Of a stretch of 64,000 nt of DNA, positions 14,777-23,553 are shown one piece after another. The stretch spans positions 2,108,001-2,172,000 of the forward strand of contig NZ_AP031498.1 of the NCBI RefSeq assembly GCF_042854845.1, read 5' to 3'. The notes below the pieces were generated by a model. That model searched no databases, was not told the DNA's origin, and saw only the letters and a program-made list of their open reading frames with translations. Position 1 is the first letter of the stretch, and every line of letters begins with the position of its first letter. Source of the stretch: Maricurvus nonylphenolicus. GTDB taxonomy: Bacteria > Pseudomonadota > Gammaproteobacteria > Pseudomonadales > Cellvibrionaceae. Both the position numbers and the translations under genes were made by a program.

Positions 14777-17071
14777 CTAGAAGCGATAGGCGGCTTCTAC
14801 GGCAACCGTACGTGGGCGTTTTACAAACCCGTAGAAGGTGTCGGTACCGAAGTTACGACCGGACAGTGGGGCATTGCCAGCAAAGGTGATGATTTCTTCG
14901 TCGGTCAGGTTTTTACCCAGTAATGCCAGCGACCATTGCTCAGATTCTATCTCTATACGAGCATCCACTGTGGTGTAGGCATCGATATCGTATTGCGGGT
15001 CCAGGTTAGTGTGCACATTGTGGTTGTCCACGTACTGAGCATCAATACTGGAGCGCAGTTCCAGGCTATCGGTTAGCATCAGGTTATAGTCGAACCCCAG
15101 ATTACCGGTTTTCTTGGGGGCGTAGCCTCCCGACTTGCCGGTGTAATCGCACAGTCCGTCACCATCGGGATCGGATTGGTTGTTGTAGCAGTTACCGTTG
15201 TCGTAATCCTTGTATTCGTGATCAAGGTAAGCAAAGGCATAACGCATCACTAGGCCTTCGGCTAGCGCCCAGCGGCCGTCCAGTTCGATACCCTGCACGA
15301 CGGTCTCCTTGGCGTTACCGACGGTGAAACCTACGGCGCCGTCAAACTGGCTGACTTGTAAATCGTCGTATTCGGTATAGAAGTACGCTGCATTCAGTTC
15401 TGCTGCGCCATCGGCAAAAGTGGTCTTTATACCGATTTCGTAGGTGGTCGCTTTCTCTTCTTCAAACTCAAAGGAGGCATCGGTGTTTGCACGGGAATCA
15501 AAACCTCCAGCTTTAAAGCCGGTGGATGCACTGGCGTATATCATGGTATCTGGATTCAGGTCGTGCTGAATGTTGATGGTCGGCGTGAAAGCGCTCTCTG
15601 AGCGATTGCCTTCAAGATCATGATTTTCTGTGCCTAAACGGACTCTCCAATTGGTGAGTATCGTAGCATCAGTGATTTCTGTTTTATTATCGGAGGCGAC
15701 GATGGTGGCTGTGCGGGTGCCTTCTTTGTCTTCTTCAGTATAACGCGCGCCGACAGTCAAACGTGTCACATCGGTAATATTCCAGGTAGCCTGTGCAAAT
15801 ACAGCCCATGTATCTGTTTCCTGTGCATTACGGCGCAAGTTTGATTGATTGGCGAAGGTACCGCTCGCTGAATCTCCAGGCCACAAGAGTTCAGTACCTG
15901 TTTTTAGGTCACTGGACTGGTAGAAGGCACCGACAATCCAGTCAACGGTTTCGCCGCCGGGGGAAACCAGGCGAACTTCCTGGCTAAACTGGTCGTATTC
16001 TTCGAAGCTGGGTACGTAGAAGAAATTGGTGCTAATGTAATCACAATCGCAAATATCATCGTATTCGTAACCTGTCCAACCGGATACCAGTGTTAGTGTA
16101 TTTTCACCCCAGGTATAGTTGGCGGTTAGCGTATAGTTATAGATTTCATTATCGCTGCTGTCTTCGGTATTGGCTTGGCGTTTATAGTCTAGATCACTAT
16201 CAAAACCCGGTTGCCCCAGTATGTTCTCCATGATGTCGCTATAGTTAAAACCTGTGCCGGTAAAGTCACCAAAGGCACCGACTTTAAACGCAGCTGAATC
16301 CTGAATAATCTCAATTTGGCGTCCTTTGACATCAAAGGTATCGCGTTCTGCCTTAAGCATTAGTTCCAAATCGTCATTAACATCCCAGGCCAAAGTCAGG
16401 CGTACAGCTTCTTCGTCACGATTGGGTTCATCCTTATCGGTGAAGGTATTTTCGATATACCCGTCTTCTTTGTAAGTACGGTAGGCCAAGCGTGCGCGAA
16501 GGTCGTCAGTCAAGGCTCCAGAGATTACCCCTGTAAGCTCGCGGACACCGTATTCGGGTTCGTAGCTCGCACGAATCTCGCCTTCAAACTCCTCGGTAGG
16601 TTTGGCGGTGGTCATATTTAGCGCGCCAGCAATGGAATTCTTGCCGAATAAAATTCCCTGTGGGCCGCGGAGGATTTCTACGCGTTCCAGATCCAGAAAA
16701 GGGGCTCGAATTAGCTGGGCGCGGCCATAATAGATTCCGTCGATATATTGTCCTACAGACTGCTCAAAACCCGCGTTGTTACCTGAGCCTATACCACGTA
16801 CCCGCAGTTGGGTACTGAGACCGGTTTCGGTCATATGGATATTGGGTACGTAGGCGGTTAAGTCGGCGACCTTGTTAATACCAGCTTCAGCCAACTTTTC
16901 ACCGCCGACGGCAGCCACAGAAATGGGAACGTCTTGTAAGCTTTCTACACGCTTTTGAGCGGTCACGATAATTTCTTCTAACATTATTCCGTCACTGGCT
17001 ACGCTAGTTTGTGACATTAGGGCAGCAATCGTCAGGGCTAATGGCGTTTTTGTTGAAGAGAATTTTTTCAT
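14777..17071 (-). CDS. TonB-dependent receptor
   Basis: Complete 764-residue outer-membrane receptor. Signal peptide MKKFSSTKTPLALTIAALMS; TonB box EEIIVTAQKRVESLQDVPIS; plug with LRVRGIGSGNNAG, GQYIDGIYYGR and VEILRGPQGILFGKNSIAGA; then a 22-strand-type barrel ending in Phe (VAVEAAYRF), the expected outer-membrane assembly signal. GAGAGGAAG sits about 8 bases before the ATG. The next gene in transcription direction is the MFS transporter, 194 bases on. The regulator in front (17209-18108, same strand) may control it. Substrate not readable; not an obvious heme or siderophore receptor. Confidence 0.95.
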   Translation of the reverse strand: MKKFSSTKTPLALTIAALMSQTSVASDGIMLEEIIVTAQKRVESLQDVPISVAAVGGEKLAEAGINKVADLTAYVPNIHMTETGLSTQLRVRGIGSGNNAGFEQSVGQYIDGIYYGRAQLIRAPFLDLERVEILRGPQGILFGKNSIAGALNMTTAKPTEEFEGEIRASYEPEYGVRELTGVISGALTDDLRARLAYRTYKEDGYIENTFTDKDEPNRDEEAVRLTLAWDVNDDLELMLKAERDTFDVKGRQIEIIQDSAAFKVGAFGDFTGTGFNYSDIMENILGQPGFDSDLDYKRQANTEDSSDNEIYNYTLTANYTWGENTLTLVSGWTGYEYDDICDCDYISTNFFYVPSFEEYDQFSQEVRLVSPGGETVDWIVGAFYQSSDLKTGTELLWPGDSASGTFANQSNLRRNAQETDTWAVFAQATWNITDVTRLTVGARYTEEDKEGTRTATIVASDNKTEITDATILTNWRVRLGTENHDLEGNRSESAFTPTINIQHDLNPDTMIYASASTGFKAGGFDSRANTDASFEFEEEKATTYEIGIKTTFADGAAELNAAYFYTEYDDLQVSQFDGAVGFTVGNAKETVVQGIELDGRWALAEGLVMRYAFAYLDHEYKDYDNGNCYNNQSDPDGDGLCDYTGKSGGYAPKKTGNLGFDYNLMLTDSLELRSSIDAQYVDNHNVHTNLDPQYDIDAYTTVDARIEIESEQWSLALLGKNLTDEEIITFAGNAPLSGRNFGTDTFYGFVKRPRTVAVEAAYRF

Positions 17072-17208
17072 GGGTCAACTTCCTCTCTGAGTTTATTATT
17101 TTTGCTTCATTACAGCTTGATAAAGCTACAGCAAATGACTCAAGAGGGCGTAGTAACGGTATTACCTACCGGGAAGTTAAATAGGGCATACCCGATGACC
17201 CCTATTAA

Positions 17209-18108
17209 TTATGTGCAGGGGAGGGGGTGATTGCGAAAGATTTCTACAACAGCTTTGATAATGGGTAAATCGGCGCTTTCAGGGCGAGTAATGCAAGCTG
17301 CTTTCCAGGTGATTGATGTGGGTAAGGGCAAGAGCGTTAATGACTCATCCTGGACCTCGTTGTGAAAAACGGCTCCAGGGCCAATACAGATATGATCCGA
17401 TGTCTTTAGGAAACTCTTAATCACGGAATAATTATCGAAGATAATTCTTGAGGGGCCAATCTCTTTTAATATGGGAAATAGCTGTGACAGATATTTGGTG
17501 GAGTGGGGAGCTATCAGTGGAAAATTGAATACCTCTTCTGGTGTGATTTCAGATTGGTTTTGCGATTTTTCGGTAAGCGGGTGATAGTTTCTGGTGGCAA
17601 TCATTAAGGGTTGGCTGGTGATTGGGAGTACGACATATTCATCATTGGCTTTACATTCATCAAATGGACCAATAGCAAGATCAATCACGCCTTCTCGCAG
17701 CAGGTTAACCAGGTCGTCGCCAGCTTCAGTACGAATATAGATGTTCAGTTTGCTGGTTGGCGATTTGGTGAGTTCTTGTAAGACGTGAGGAAAATAGAGT
17801 TGCTCGATGATTGGGCCGATACCCAGCTTTAAATCGCCTTCCTCCAGTGTGTTCAGCAGGGCTATATGGCGTTCTATATTCCGCAACTCAGTTTTTATCA
17901 GCTTTGAGCGGTTAATGATGAATTGGGTGTGGTCCGTGGGGGTTAACCCGCTATTACTTCTAAAGAACAGCGGTGTGCCCAGCTTGGTTTCCAGACGAGC
18001 GACACGTTTGCTTAACGTGGGTTGTGTGACATGTAGTACCTCCGAGGCCTTGTTGATACTGCCATAGGTCACTATTGTCTCAAGCATTTCAATGTCTGAT
18101 ATGTCCAT
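17209..18108 (-). CDS. LysR-family transcriptional regulator
   Basis: 299 residues from ATG 18108, which has a GAGA stretch 10 bases upstream; longer starts at 18132 (ATG) and 18135 (TTG) lack a ribosome site. Helix-turn-helix at about residues 15-45 (GSINKASEVLHVTQPTLSKRVARLE) and a C-terminal inducer-binding domain of the periplasmic-protein fold. It is divergent from the tautomerase/DoxX operon with about 180 bases between starts, the classical arrangement for a LysR regulator and its target. It may also read through toward the TonB receptor at 14777-17071 on its own strand. Confidence 0.92.
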   Translation of the reverse strand: MDISDIEMLETIVTYGSINKASEVLHVTQPTLSKRVARLETKLGTPLFFRSNSGLTPTDHTQFIINRSKLIKTELRNIERHIALLNTLEEGDLKLGIGPIIEQLYFPHVLQELTKSPTSKLNIYIRTEAGDDLVNLLREGVIDLAIGPFDECKANDEYVVLPITSQPLMIATRNYHPLTEKSQNQSEITPEEVFNFPLIAPHSTKYLSQLFPILKEIGPSRIIFDNYSVIKSFLKTSDHICIGPGAVFHNEVQDESLTLLPLPTSITWKAACITRPESADLPIIKAVVEIFRNHPLPCT

Positions 18109-18290
18109 CGCTGTCGTCTCTGTATAGGCCATCAAATAATAGTGCGAGATAACCCTAAAGGCTATCTTTAAAACACCGTTATGCCCTGTTTATGGTGTGG
18201 CTATATAAAACGTTCAGTACCTGCAGGGAACGTGAATAGGGTACCTTAACCTGATTATTTTCAGCAATTACCTACTTGGCAGGATCAGTA

Positions 18291-18605
18291 ATGACGTATT
18301 GCATTTGTTATATACAGGAAGGCCAAATTCCACGGGATGTCGTTGAGCAGTTGGAGGAGGGCATTAAAAATATTGTGGTTTCAAATAGCCTGGGTAGTGA
18401 TATCGCTTTTACCTGGATAGTTGTACCTGAAGGACATGGCTGGACTGCCGGTGAGCCCTCAACATCTTCTGTCGTGTCTTTGGTGGCGCCGCCCATCATT
18501 CAGTCAAGGCGTGTTGAAATACTGCATGCGCTTTGCTCCTTGTGGATGGAGCGAACCGGCTGCCATATTAACGAAGTGCTTGCCTCTGTAATGCCTAACC
18601 AATAG
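18291..18605 (+). CDS. Tautomerase-superfamily-like protein lacking the N-terminal proline
   Basis: 104 residues from ATG 18291 (AGGA 6-9 bases upstream; an in-frame TTG at 18276 is less likely). Size, the beta-alpha-beta pattern and its position directly before a clear tautomerase point to the 4-oxalocrotonate tautomerase fold, with FTWIVVPEGHGWTAGEPSTS and VEILHALCSLWMERTG recognisable. Residue 2 is Thr, not the catalytic Pro that becomes Pro1. It may be a non-catalytic partner subunit of the next gene product, as in heterohexameric tautomerases, or have a different role. It ends 9 bases before the next gene. Confidence 0.65.
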   Translation: MTYCICYIQEGQIPRDVVEQLEEGIKNIVVSNSLGSDIAFTWIVVPEGHGWTAGEPSTSSVVSLVAPPIIQSRRVEILHALCSLWMERTGCHINEVLASVMPNQ

Positions 18606-18614
18606 GAACTGACT

Positions 18615-19049
18615 ATGCCATTGTATTTATGTAGCACCTCGTTTAAGCCGATCACTCTAGGAGATAAAGAGCGCATTGCTAAAGCTATTACCGATATTCA
18701 TTGCGAAGTGACCGGTGCCCCAGAGACATTTGTACATGTATTTTTCTTTGACCCTGAACAGCAGCATATCTTGAAAGCTATGCTGGGTGAGGATGTGTTT
18801 GATGGCCCTTGTCAGTTGTTTGGCAATATTCGCTCCGGTAGAACCGATGACGCTAAGGCTAGACTCGTGGATGGTATGCGCCAAGCTGTTGCTGATATCC
18901 TGGCTTTGGAATTTATTGATGTAAGTATGATGACACGTGATGTCGAAGCCAAATGGGTTATGGAAGGTGGGGATCTGCTGCCGGAGCCCGGTGAAGAGGC
19001 TGCCTGGTTAGAAAAGCACAAGCAGAAAATCGAACTGGAAAAATGCTAG
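18615..19049 (+). CDS. Tautomerase of the cis-CaaD/MSAD-like type
   Basis: 144 residues beginning Met-Pro, so processing exposes the catalytic Pro1. By my recall of cis-3-chloroacrylic acid dehalogenase, the register AKAITDIHCEVTG places His28 as in that enzyme. IRSGRTDDAK supplies the Arg pair (Arg70/Arg73 in cis-CaaD), and MEGGDLLPEPG supplies the Glu114 equivalent, while the Tyr103 position appears not to be conserved. The family isomerises or hydrates small unsaturated carboxylates, or dehalogenates haloacrylates. It sits between the Pro1-less partner and a DoxX gene, 12 bases before the latter, in an operon facing a LysR regulator. Whether it dehalogenates is unknown. Confidence 0.82.
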   Translation: MPLYLCSTSFKPITLGDKERIAKAITDIHCEVTGAPETFVHVFFFDPEQQHILKAMLGEDVFDGPCQLFGNIRSGRTDDAKARLVDGMRQAVADILALEFIDVSMMTRDVEAKWVMEGGDLLPEPGEEAAWLEKHKQKIELEKC

Positions 19050-19061
19050 CAGGTACTTTTT

Positions 19062-19478
19062 ATGCTCAATGAACATCAGCTGCCGAATCATATTGCGCTT
19101 AACGTAATAGCGCGTGTGTTGTTTACCTCTCTGTTCTTGATTTCGGGCGTCACACACTTTATTGATATCCCGTATTACCTCTCACTGATGCCCGAGGGCT
19201 TTCCTGGTGGTGTGCCTCTGATCCTGTTATCTGGGGTAGTTGAGTTGGTGGGCGCATTGTTGATCCTCTTTAACTGGCGGCCACGGTTGGGTGCCTGGTT
19301 GCTTTTTATCTTTCTTATGCCTGTGACTTTTGTTTGCCACGGTTACGAGATGATAAATGCCCAGGACGAGGCCGTACGTTTAATGCAGCAAGCCCACTTT
19401 TTGAAGGGGATTGGGTTGATGGGGGCTGCGCTTTTGCTAACACAGGTTGGTGTTACCCATAAGGGGACCACTGATTAG
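19062..19478 (+). CDS. DoxX family membrane protein
   Basis: 138 residues with four hydrophobic segments (VIARVLFTSLFLISGVTHFI, VPLILLSGVVELVGALLILF, LGAWLLFIFLMPVTFVCHG, GIGLMGAALLLTQ). The FLISGVTHF start and FxxHGYE-like region are DoxX-type features. Inner-membrane protein of uncertain function; DoxX relatives appear in thiosulfate:quinone reductase and in many small-molecule detoxification operons. Last gene of the tautomerase operon, 12 bases after the preceding stop. Confidence 0.85.
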   Translation: MLNEHQLPNHIALNVIARVLFTSLFLISGVTHFIDIPYYLSLMPEGFPGGVPLILLSGVVELVGALLILFNWRPRLGAWLLFIFLMPVTFVCHGYEMINAQDEAVRLMQQAHFLKGIGLMGAALLLTQVGVTHKGTTD

Positions 19479-19502
19479 CCTTCGGCGTGAATTATAGGGC
19501 AT

Positions 19503-19531
19503 AAAAAAGCCGGGCCTGAATCAGGCCCGGC
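19503..19531 (-). terminator. Rho-independent terminator of the TonB receptor gene
   Basis: Perfect 10-base stem GCCGGGCCTG/CAGGCCCGGC (19509-19531) with a 3-base loop. On the minus strand it is followed by TTTTTT, 37 bases past the receptor stop at 19568. On the plus strand there is no U-run, so it mainly stops the minus-strand gene. Confidence 0.9.
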
Positions 19532-19567
19532 AACAGGAAGTTCTACACGTAAACGTGCAGAAATTGC

Positions 19568-22102
19568 TTAGAAGTTCATACGACCGGTTACACCCCAGGT
19601 CATAGGTGCATCCATAAAGGCGCTAAATGAACCGTTCTGTAAAGGACTGTCGAAGGCGATATTCATCACTTCTTCGTCGGTCAGGTTTTTGCCCCACAGC
19701 TCAACAGCCCAGGATTGATCGGCGGCTTCGAGAGTGATGTTGGCGTTGATAATCCAGTAATCATCATTCTCGGTAAAGTCGTCGTTATCCTGACCGGTGG
19801 TGTAATCGGAGCGGAAGCGGTAGCTGGTACCGGTTTTCAGCATCAGATCACTGTTTATTTCATGCAGGTAAGTAATGCTGCCCGCATAGGTGATATCGGA
19901 GACAAAGTTCGGGGTTTCACCGGTTAGATCCTGTGGTGGAACCAGACCCAGTGCGCGATTCATCAAACCTGCAGCTTCTTGTTGAGCAGCGGTTGTTGAG
20001 CCATTTCTAAACTCAGCGTATTCGATATCCTGCAGTACCAGACCACCGGTAAGCACCCAGTTCTCACTTGGATTCCACATATAGTCGATTTCAATACCCT
20101 TACCTTCGATTTCACCAGCATTGCGCAGGGTGAAGCCGACACCGTCAAAGGAGTTGGTTTGGAAATCGTCAACAGTTTGATAGAACACAGTGGCATTCAG
20201 CTGCAGCGTACGATCCAGCAGGAAGGATTTAACACCAATCTCGAAAGATTCGGTTTCTTCTGCATCAAAGTCATTGTTAGCCAGATTGGCAACTGGGTTG
20301 CCTGGGGATTGACCAATACCGCCATTTAGATTTAAGCCGCCAGCTTTATAGCCCTGAGCATAGCGAGCATAAACGGACATGGTTTCTGATAGTTCATAAT
20401 TGACACTAGTAGCCAGAGAGACATTGTCATCGTCATATTTATCGGAAGATGCTCCTACTGGAAGGTGTAACTGTAAAGCCCTCAGTGCAGCAAAAGTATT
20501 TTGGGCGGGATCTGTACCAAATGCAAAAGCTGGGTCTGACAAATCAGTTGTTGAGAACGGATCGTCACTTGTTACTACATAATCAGCTTTCTTTTCTTCC
20601 TCGGAATAGCGTAGACCGAACGTCCAGCTTAAATCTTCGTTAATATGCCATGTGGCCTGACCAAAAAATGCAAGACTTTCTGCTTCGTAAGAAATTTTTT
20701 CCTGGCTGCCGGTTCCAACAAGATTGGAATCAGGGGTTGCACCATCTAATAGGTTGGCAAAATTTAGCAAAAATCCTATCTCGCCGGGATTCCCGCCAGG
20801 AGCAACTCCCAATGCTTGAAGTCTAGCTGCACCAACGTTGGCAAGATAAGTTGAACCGTCTTCACCCCATTCGAAATCACCTGTAGCATCGATTTCTTGA
20901 TCGAAGTAATAGAGTCCTGCGGTCCAGTCGATATTGTCTTTACTATATGACAGTCGTAGTTCAAATGAGTTTTCGTCGATGTCCTGACCACGTCCACCTC
21001 GCCATATATCGGCAGCTGTCATGTCGACATCACCGTAAGGAGAGGTTTCAAAGAAGCGGTGTGCAACAATCGCAGTTAAATCTAATGACTCGCTTAGGGC
21101 TGTTTCATATTCAAAAGAAATACCGCCATCGATAATACTGTCATCACCTGCAAATTCGTCGTTGCGATCAGTTTTATAGTCACCGATATCAGTGTATCCA
21201 CCAGTATAGGTGTGCTCAGGAGCAGTATAGGTACCCGCGTCATATCCCTGTACTGGAGCATTGATTGGGAATGGGGCAGCTGGGTTAGCAATAAGTCCCA
21301 ATGTTGCTGGCCCATAGAATACGGGTACCGGTGCACAACACAGCTCATCAGTATCGGTATAGTCCATCATCATACGCAGTGAGGTATCTTCATCAATATC
21401 CCACAGGAATTGCGCTCTAACGGTGGTACGGTCTTTATCGTTGTACTCTTTACCAGTTACGGCATTTTCAACAAATCCATCACGCTCTTGCCAGGTGGCC
21501 GAAATGCGGTAGGCCAGGGTGTCATCAATCAGGGGGCCGGTCGCACTGGCTTTCATTTGTTTATAGCCATAATCACCGGCACTTACGGAAATATTACCGC
21601 CGGTTTCATAGGACGGCTTTTTCGAACGAACGCTGATCACACCCGCAGAGGTGTTACGACCAAACAGTGTACCCTGTGGTCCGCGCAATACTTCCACGGC
21701 TTCAATATCCACAAAATCATTCAGCGCAGAACCAGGACGTCCACGATAAACACCATCAATAAACACACCCACAGACTGTTCCAAGCCTGAGTTCTGGCCT
21801 GCGGTACCAATACCGCGAATGGTCATAATGGATTGGGTGGCGCCGGTGGAGCTGTTAAATACCAGGCTGGGTGCAACCTGTTGTAAATCGCTTAGGTCGC
21901 GTACCTGGGCTTGATCCAGCAGATCGCCATCGTAGGAGGCAACAGATACGGGGACTTCTAAAATAGATTGGGCACGTTTTTGTGCATATACCGTAACCTC
22001 TTCCAGGGCGAGGTCATCGGCGGTTTCGGCTATGGAAGCAAAAGAATAACTGCCTGCAATTAAGCCTATTGCTACCGCTAACTTTCTTGATTTAAACGAC
22101 AT
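19568..22102 (-). CDS. TonB-dependent receptor
   Basis: Complete 844-residue receptor: signal peptide MSFKSRKLAVAIGLIAGSYS, TonB-box-like EEVTVYAQKRAQSILEVPVS, plug with TIRGIGTAGQNSG, GVFIDGVYRGR and VEVLRGPQGTLFGRNTSAG, barrel ending MNF. GGAGA lies upstream of the ATG. It converges on the tautomerase/DoxX operon and ends at a strong terminator, and it is preceded by a 433-base gene-free region that must hold its promoter. Longer than the other receptors here because of large extracellular loops. Substrate not identifiable. Confidence 0.95.
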   Translation of the reverse strand: MSFKSRKLAVAIGLIAGSYSFASIAETADDLALEEVTVYAQKRAQSILEVPVSVASYDGDLLDQAQVRDLSDLQQVAPSLVFNSSTGATQSIMTIRGIGTAGQNSGLEQSVGVFIDGVYRGRPGSALNDFVDIEAVEVLRGPQGTLFGRNTSAGVISVRSKKPSYETGGNISVSAGDYGYKQMKASATGPLIDDTLAYRISATWQERDGFVENAVTGKEYNDKDRTTVRAQFLWDIDEDTSLRMMMDYTDTDELCCAPVPVFYGPATLGLIANPAAPFPINAPVQGYDAGTYTAPEHTYTGGYTDIGDYKTDRNDEFAGDDSIIDGGISFEYETALSESLDLTAIVAHRFFETSPYGDVDMTAADIWRGGRGQDIDENSFELRLSYSKDNIDWTAGLYYFDQEIDATGDFEWGEDGSTYLANVGAARLQALGVAPGGNPGEIGFLLNFANLLDGATPDSNLVGTGSQEKISYEAESLAFFGQATWHINEDLSWTFGLRYSEEEKKADYVVTSDDPFSTTDLSDPAFAFGTDPAQNTFAALRALQLHLPVGASSDKYDDDNVSLATSVNYELSETMSVYARYAQGYKAGGLNLNGGIGQSPGNPVANLANNDFDAEETESFEIGVKSFLLDRTLQLNATVFYQTVDDFQTNSFDGVGFTLRNAGEIEGKGIEIDYMWNPSENWVLTGGLVLQDIEYAEFRNGSTTAAQQEAAGLMNRALGLVPPQDLTGETPNFVSDITYAGSITYLHEINSDLMLKTGTSYRFRSDYTTGQDNDDFTENDDYWIINANITLEAADQSWAVELWGKNLTDEEVMNIAFDSPLQNGSFSAFMDAPMTWGVTGRMNF

Positions 22103-22535
22103 AGTAGATCTCTCCGAGTATTTTTATTGTTATTACTTCAGATGCCGACGATGTTGGTTTTGGATCCTCTTATAGTGGGATGGGTAAGGACTCTCTCCGG
22201 GTACCTCATAGATCAGAAAAGCGTGTCCTTTAAATTATTTTTATCGACGACACTTTTATGACGCTAAAACAATTCTTTACAGTTGCAAAGAGGCATTTTT
22301 TTTGGGGTTAAATGATGGGGGGTGATTGGTCGTTGTCTTCAAACAAGTGTTTGTGGTTGGTTTGAACGTGATGGTGGTTTTTTGTACTGTTTTTGTGGTG
22401 AAGGTGCCAGTGACTCGGTGCGACCTATCAGTCACGTGAATGGTGGGGCATTTAAAAAAATGATTATAGCGATTTGTAATATGAGCCTATAAAAAGGCCT
22501 GAAGGCATTTTTTCCGAAGTGGGGCTTATCTGGGA
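22103..22535. other. Gene-free region upstream of TonB receptor
   Basis: No ORF with coding character. It holds the receptor's promoter region and the 3' end of the LuxR transcript. At 22491-22513 a weak hairpin (AAAAAGGCC, TGAA, GGC then TTTTTT) could end LuxR transcription in either direction. A G/T-rich stretch at 22310-22390 has no recognisable function. Confidence 0.4.
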
Positions 22536-23372
22536 TTATGCGGAATAGGTTTTCAACGGGTCAGCACTGCTACTTGCCGGCATGCTGCGTAAAGAGGATA
22601 TAAATAAATGGAAGAGTTCCGCCTGGGAAGAAATATCCAGCTTGGTATAAATATTCTTGCGATGGTGTTTAATGGTTTCCTGGCTATTATCCAGTTTCTC
22701 GGCAATCGATTTGAGTGAGTATCCATGCAGGGTGAATTGCAGAATTTCGCATTCCTTGGGCGTGAGTAAGGATGTGCCAAAGTTTTGCAGCGCGTTATCA
22801 AGGTGTGAAACCAGGGTAGATGCAGAGTCTTGAGTAGAGTGTTCAGCCCATTGGGAATATATCAGCTTGACGATTGGTAGCCGCTCTTCAAGGCGCTGAA
22901 TCTCCTCAGCGCTAAACGGATTGGGGTTGGTGGTGCTGGAGCGGCCGATTGAAATACTCCCGCTCAGTGAGTCGTTGATGGTAAATAAAAAGCAGACTTC
23001 GTCTTCCTGGTTGGCATTGCGGTAATACACATTGAAGTATTCCGATTCTTTGAAGCCATCGGGTGCCATCTGCTGCAGGCTGTATACGCCGTCCTGTTTT
23101 TGCTTCATAAAATGACAATAGAAGGGGTCGAGAAGATAGGCACCTTCTGTGTACATATCGATATTCAAATTAAGGCTTTCATTGGCCAGCAGGCGATGGT
23201 GTGTCACTCTGGGGGCACCACCGTGGGCATAGAGTATGGCCATGCTGTTAACGCCGTCGACTAGCCTTTCAAGGCTGCGGAGAAGCTCATCAACAGAGTC
23301 TGAGCATGGCTTGCGGCTGAAGATCGAGGCTAAACTTTGGTGCCAGGCTAGGTTCTGTGAGGTCTTTTTCAT
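22536..23372 (-). CDS. LuxR-type transcriptional regulator
   Basis: 278 residues. The C-terminal 65 residues form a LuxR/GerE helix-turn-helix: LTPKECEILQFTLHGYSLKSIA, then QETIKHHRKNIYTKLDISSQAELFHLFI. The N-terminal domain of about 190 residues is not a clear autoinducer or receiver domain; it looks like a GAF/sensor fold (YLLDPFYCHFMKQKQDGVY). It lies divergent from the APC permease and PuuB-like oxidase genes with 181 bases between starts, so it probably senses the amine or amino acid they take up. No good ribosome site precedes the ATG. Confidence 0.88.
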   Translation of the reverse strand: MKKTSQNLAWHQSLASIFSRKPCSDSVDELLRSLERLVDGVNSMAILYAHGGAPRVTHHRLLANESLNLNIDMYTEGAYLLDPFYCHFMKQKQDGVYSLQQMAPDGFKESEYFNVYYRNANQEDEVCFLFTINDSLSGSISIGRSSTTNPNPFSAEEIQRLEERLPIVKLIYSQWAEHSTQDSASTLVSHLDNALQNFGTSLLTPKECEILQFTLHGYSLKSIAEKLDNSQETIKHHRKNIYTKLDISSQAELFHLFISSLRSMPASSSADPLKTYSA

Positions 23373-23553
23373 GGCCGATGCAGGTCTTATTGTTGGTAGC
23401 TGCTATGTAAAGCCGAAGGCTAATGGCTCTCCCAGACTACAAAAAAACAGCCTACAAGCCAAGTAATACGGGTCCCCCGATAAGGGGATAGGTCTGCTTT
23501 ACTCCCCATTATAGACTGACACGATAGGCGCAAAAAAATAACGAGGCATAGCC

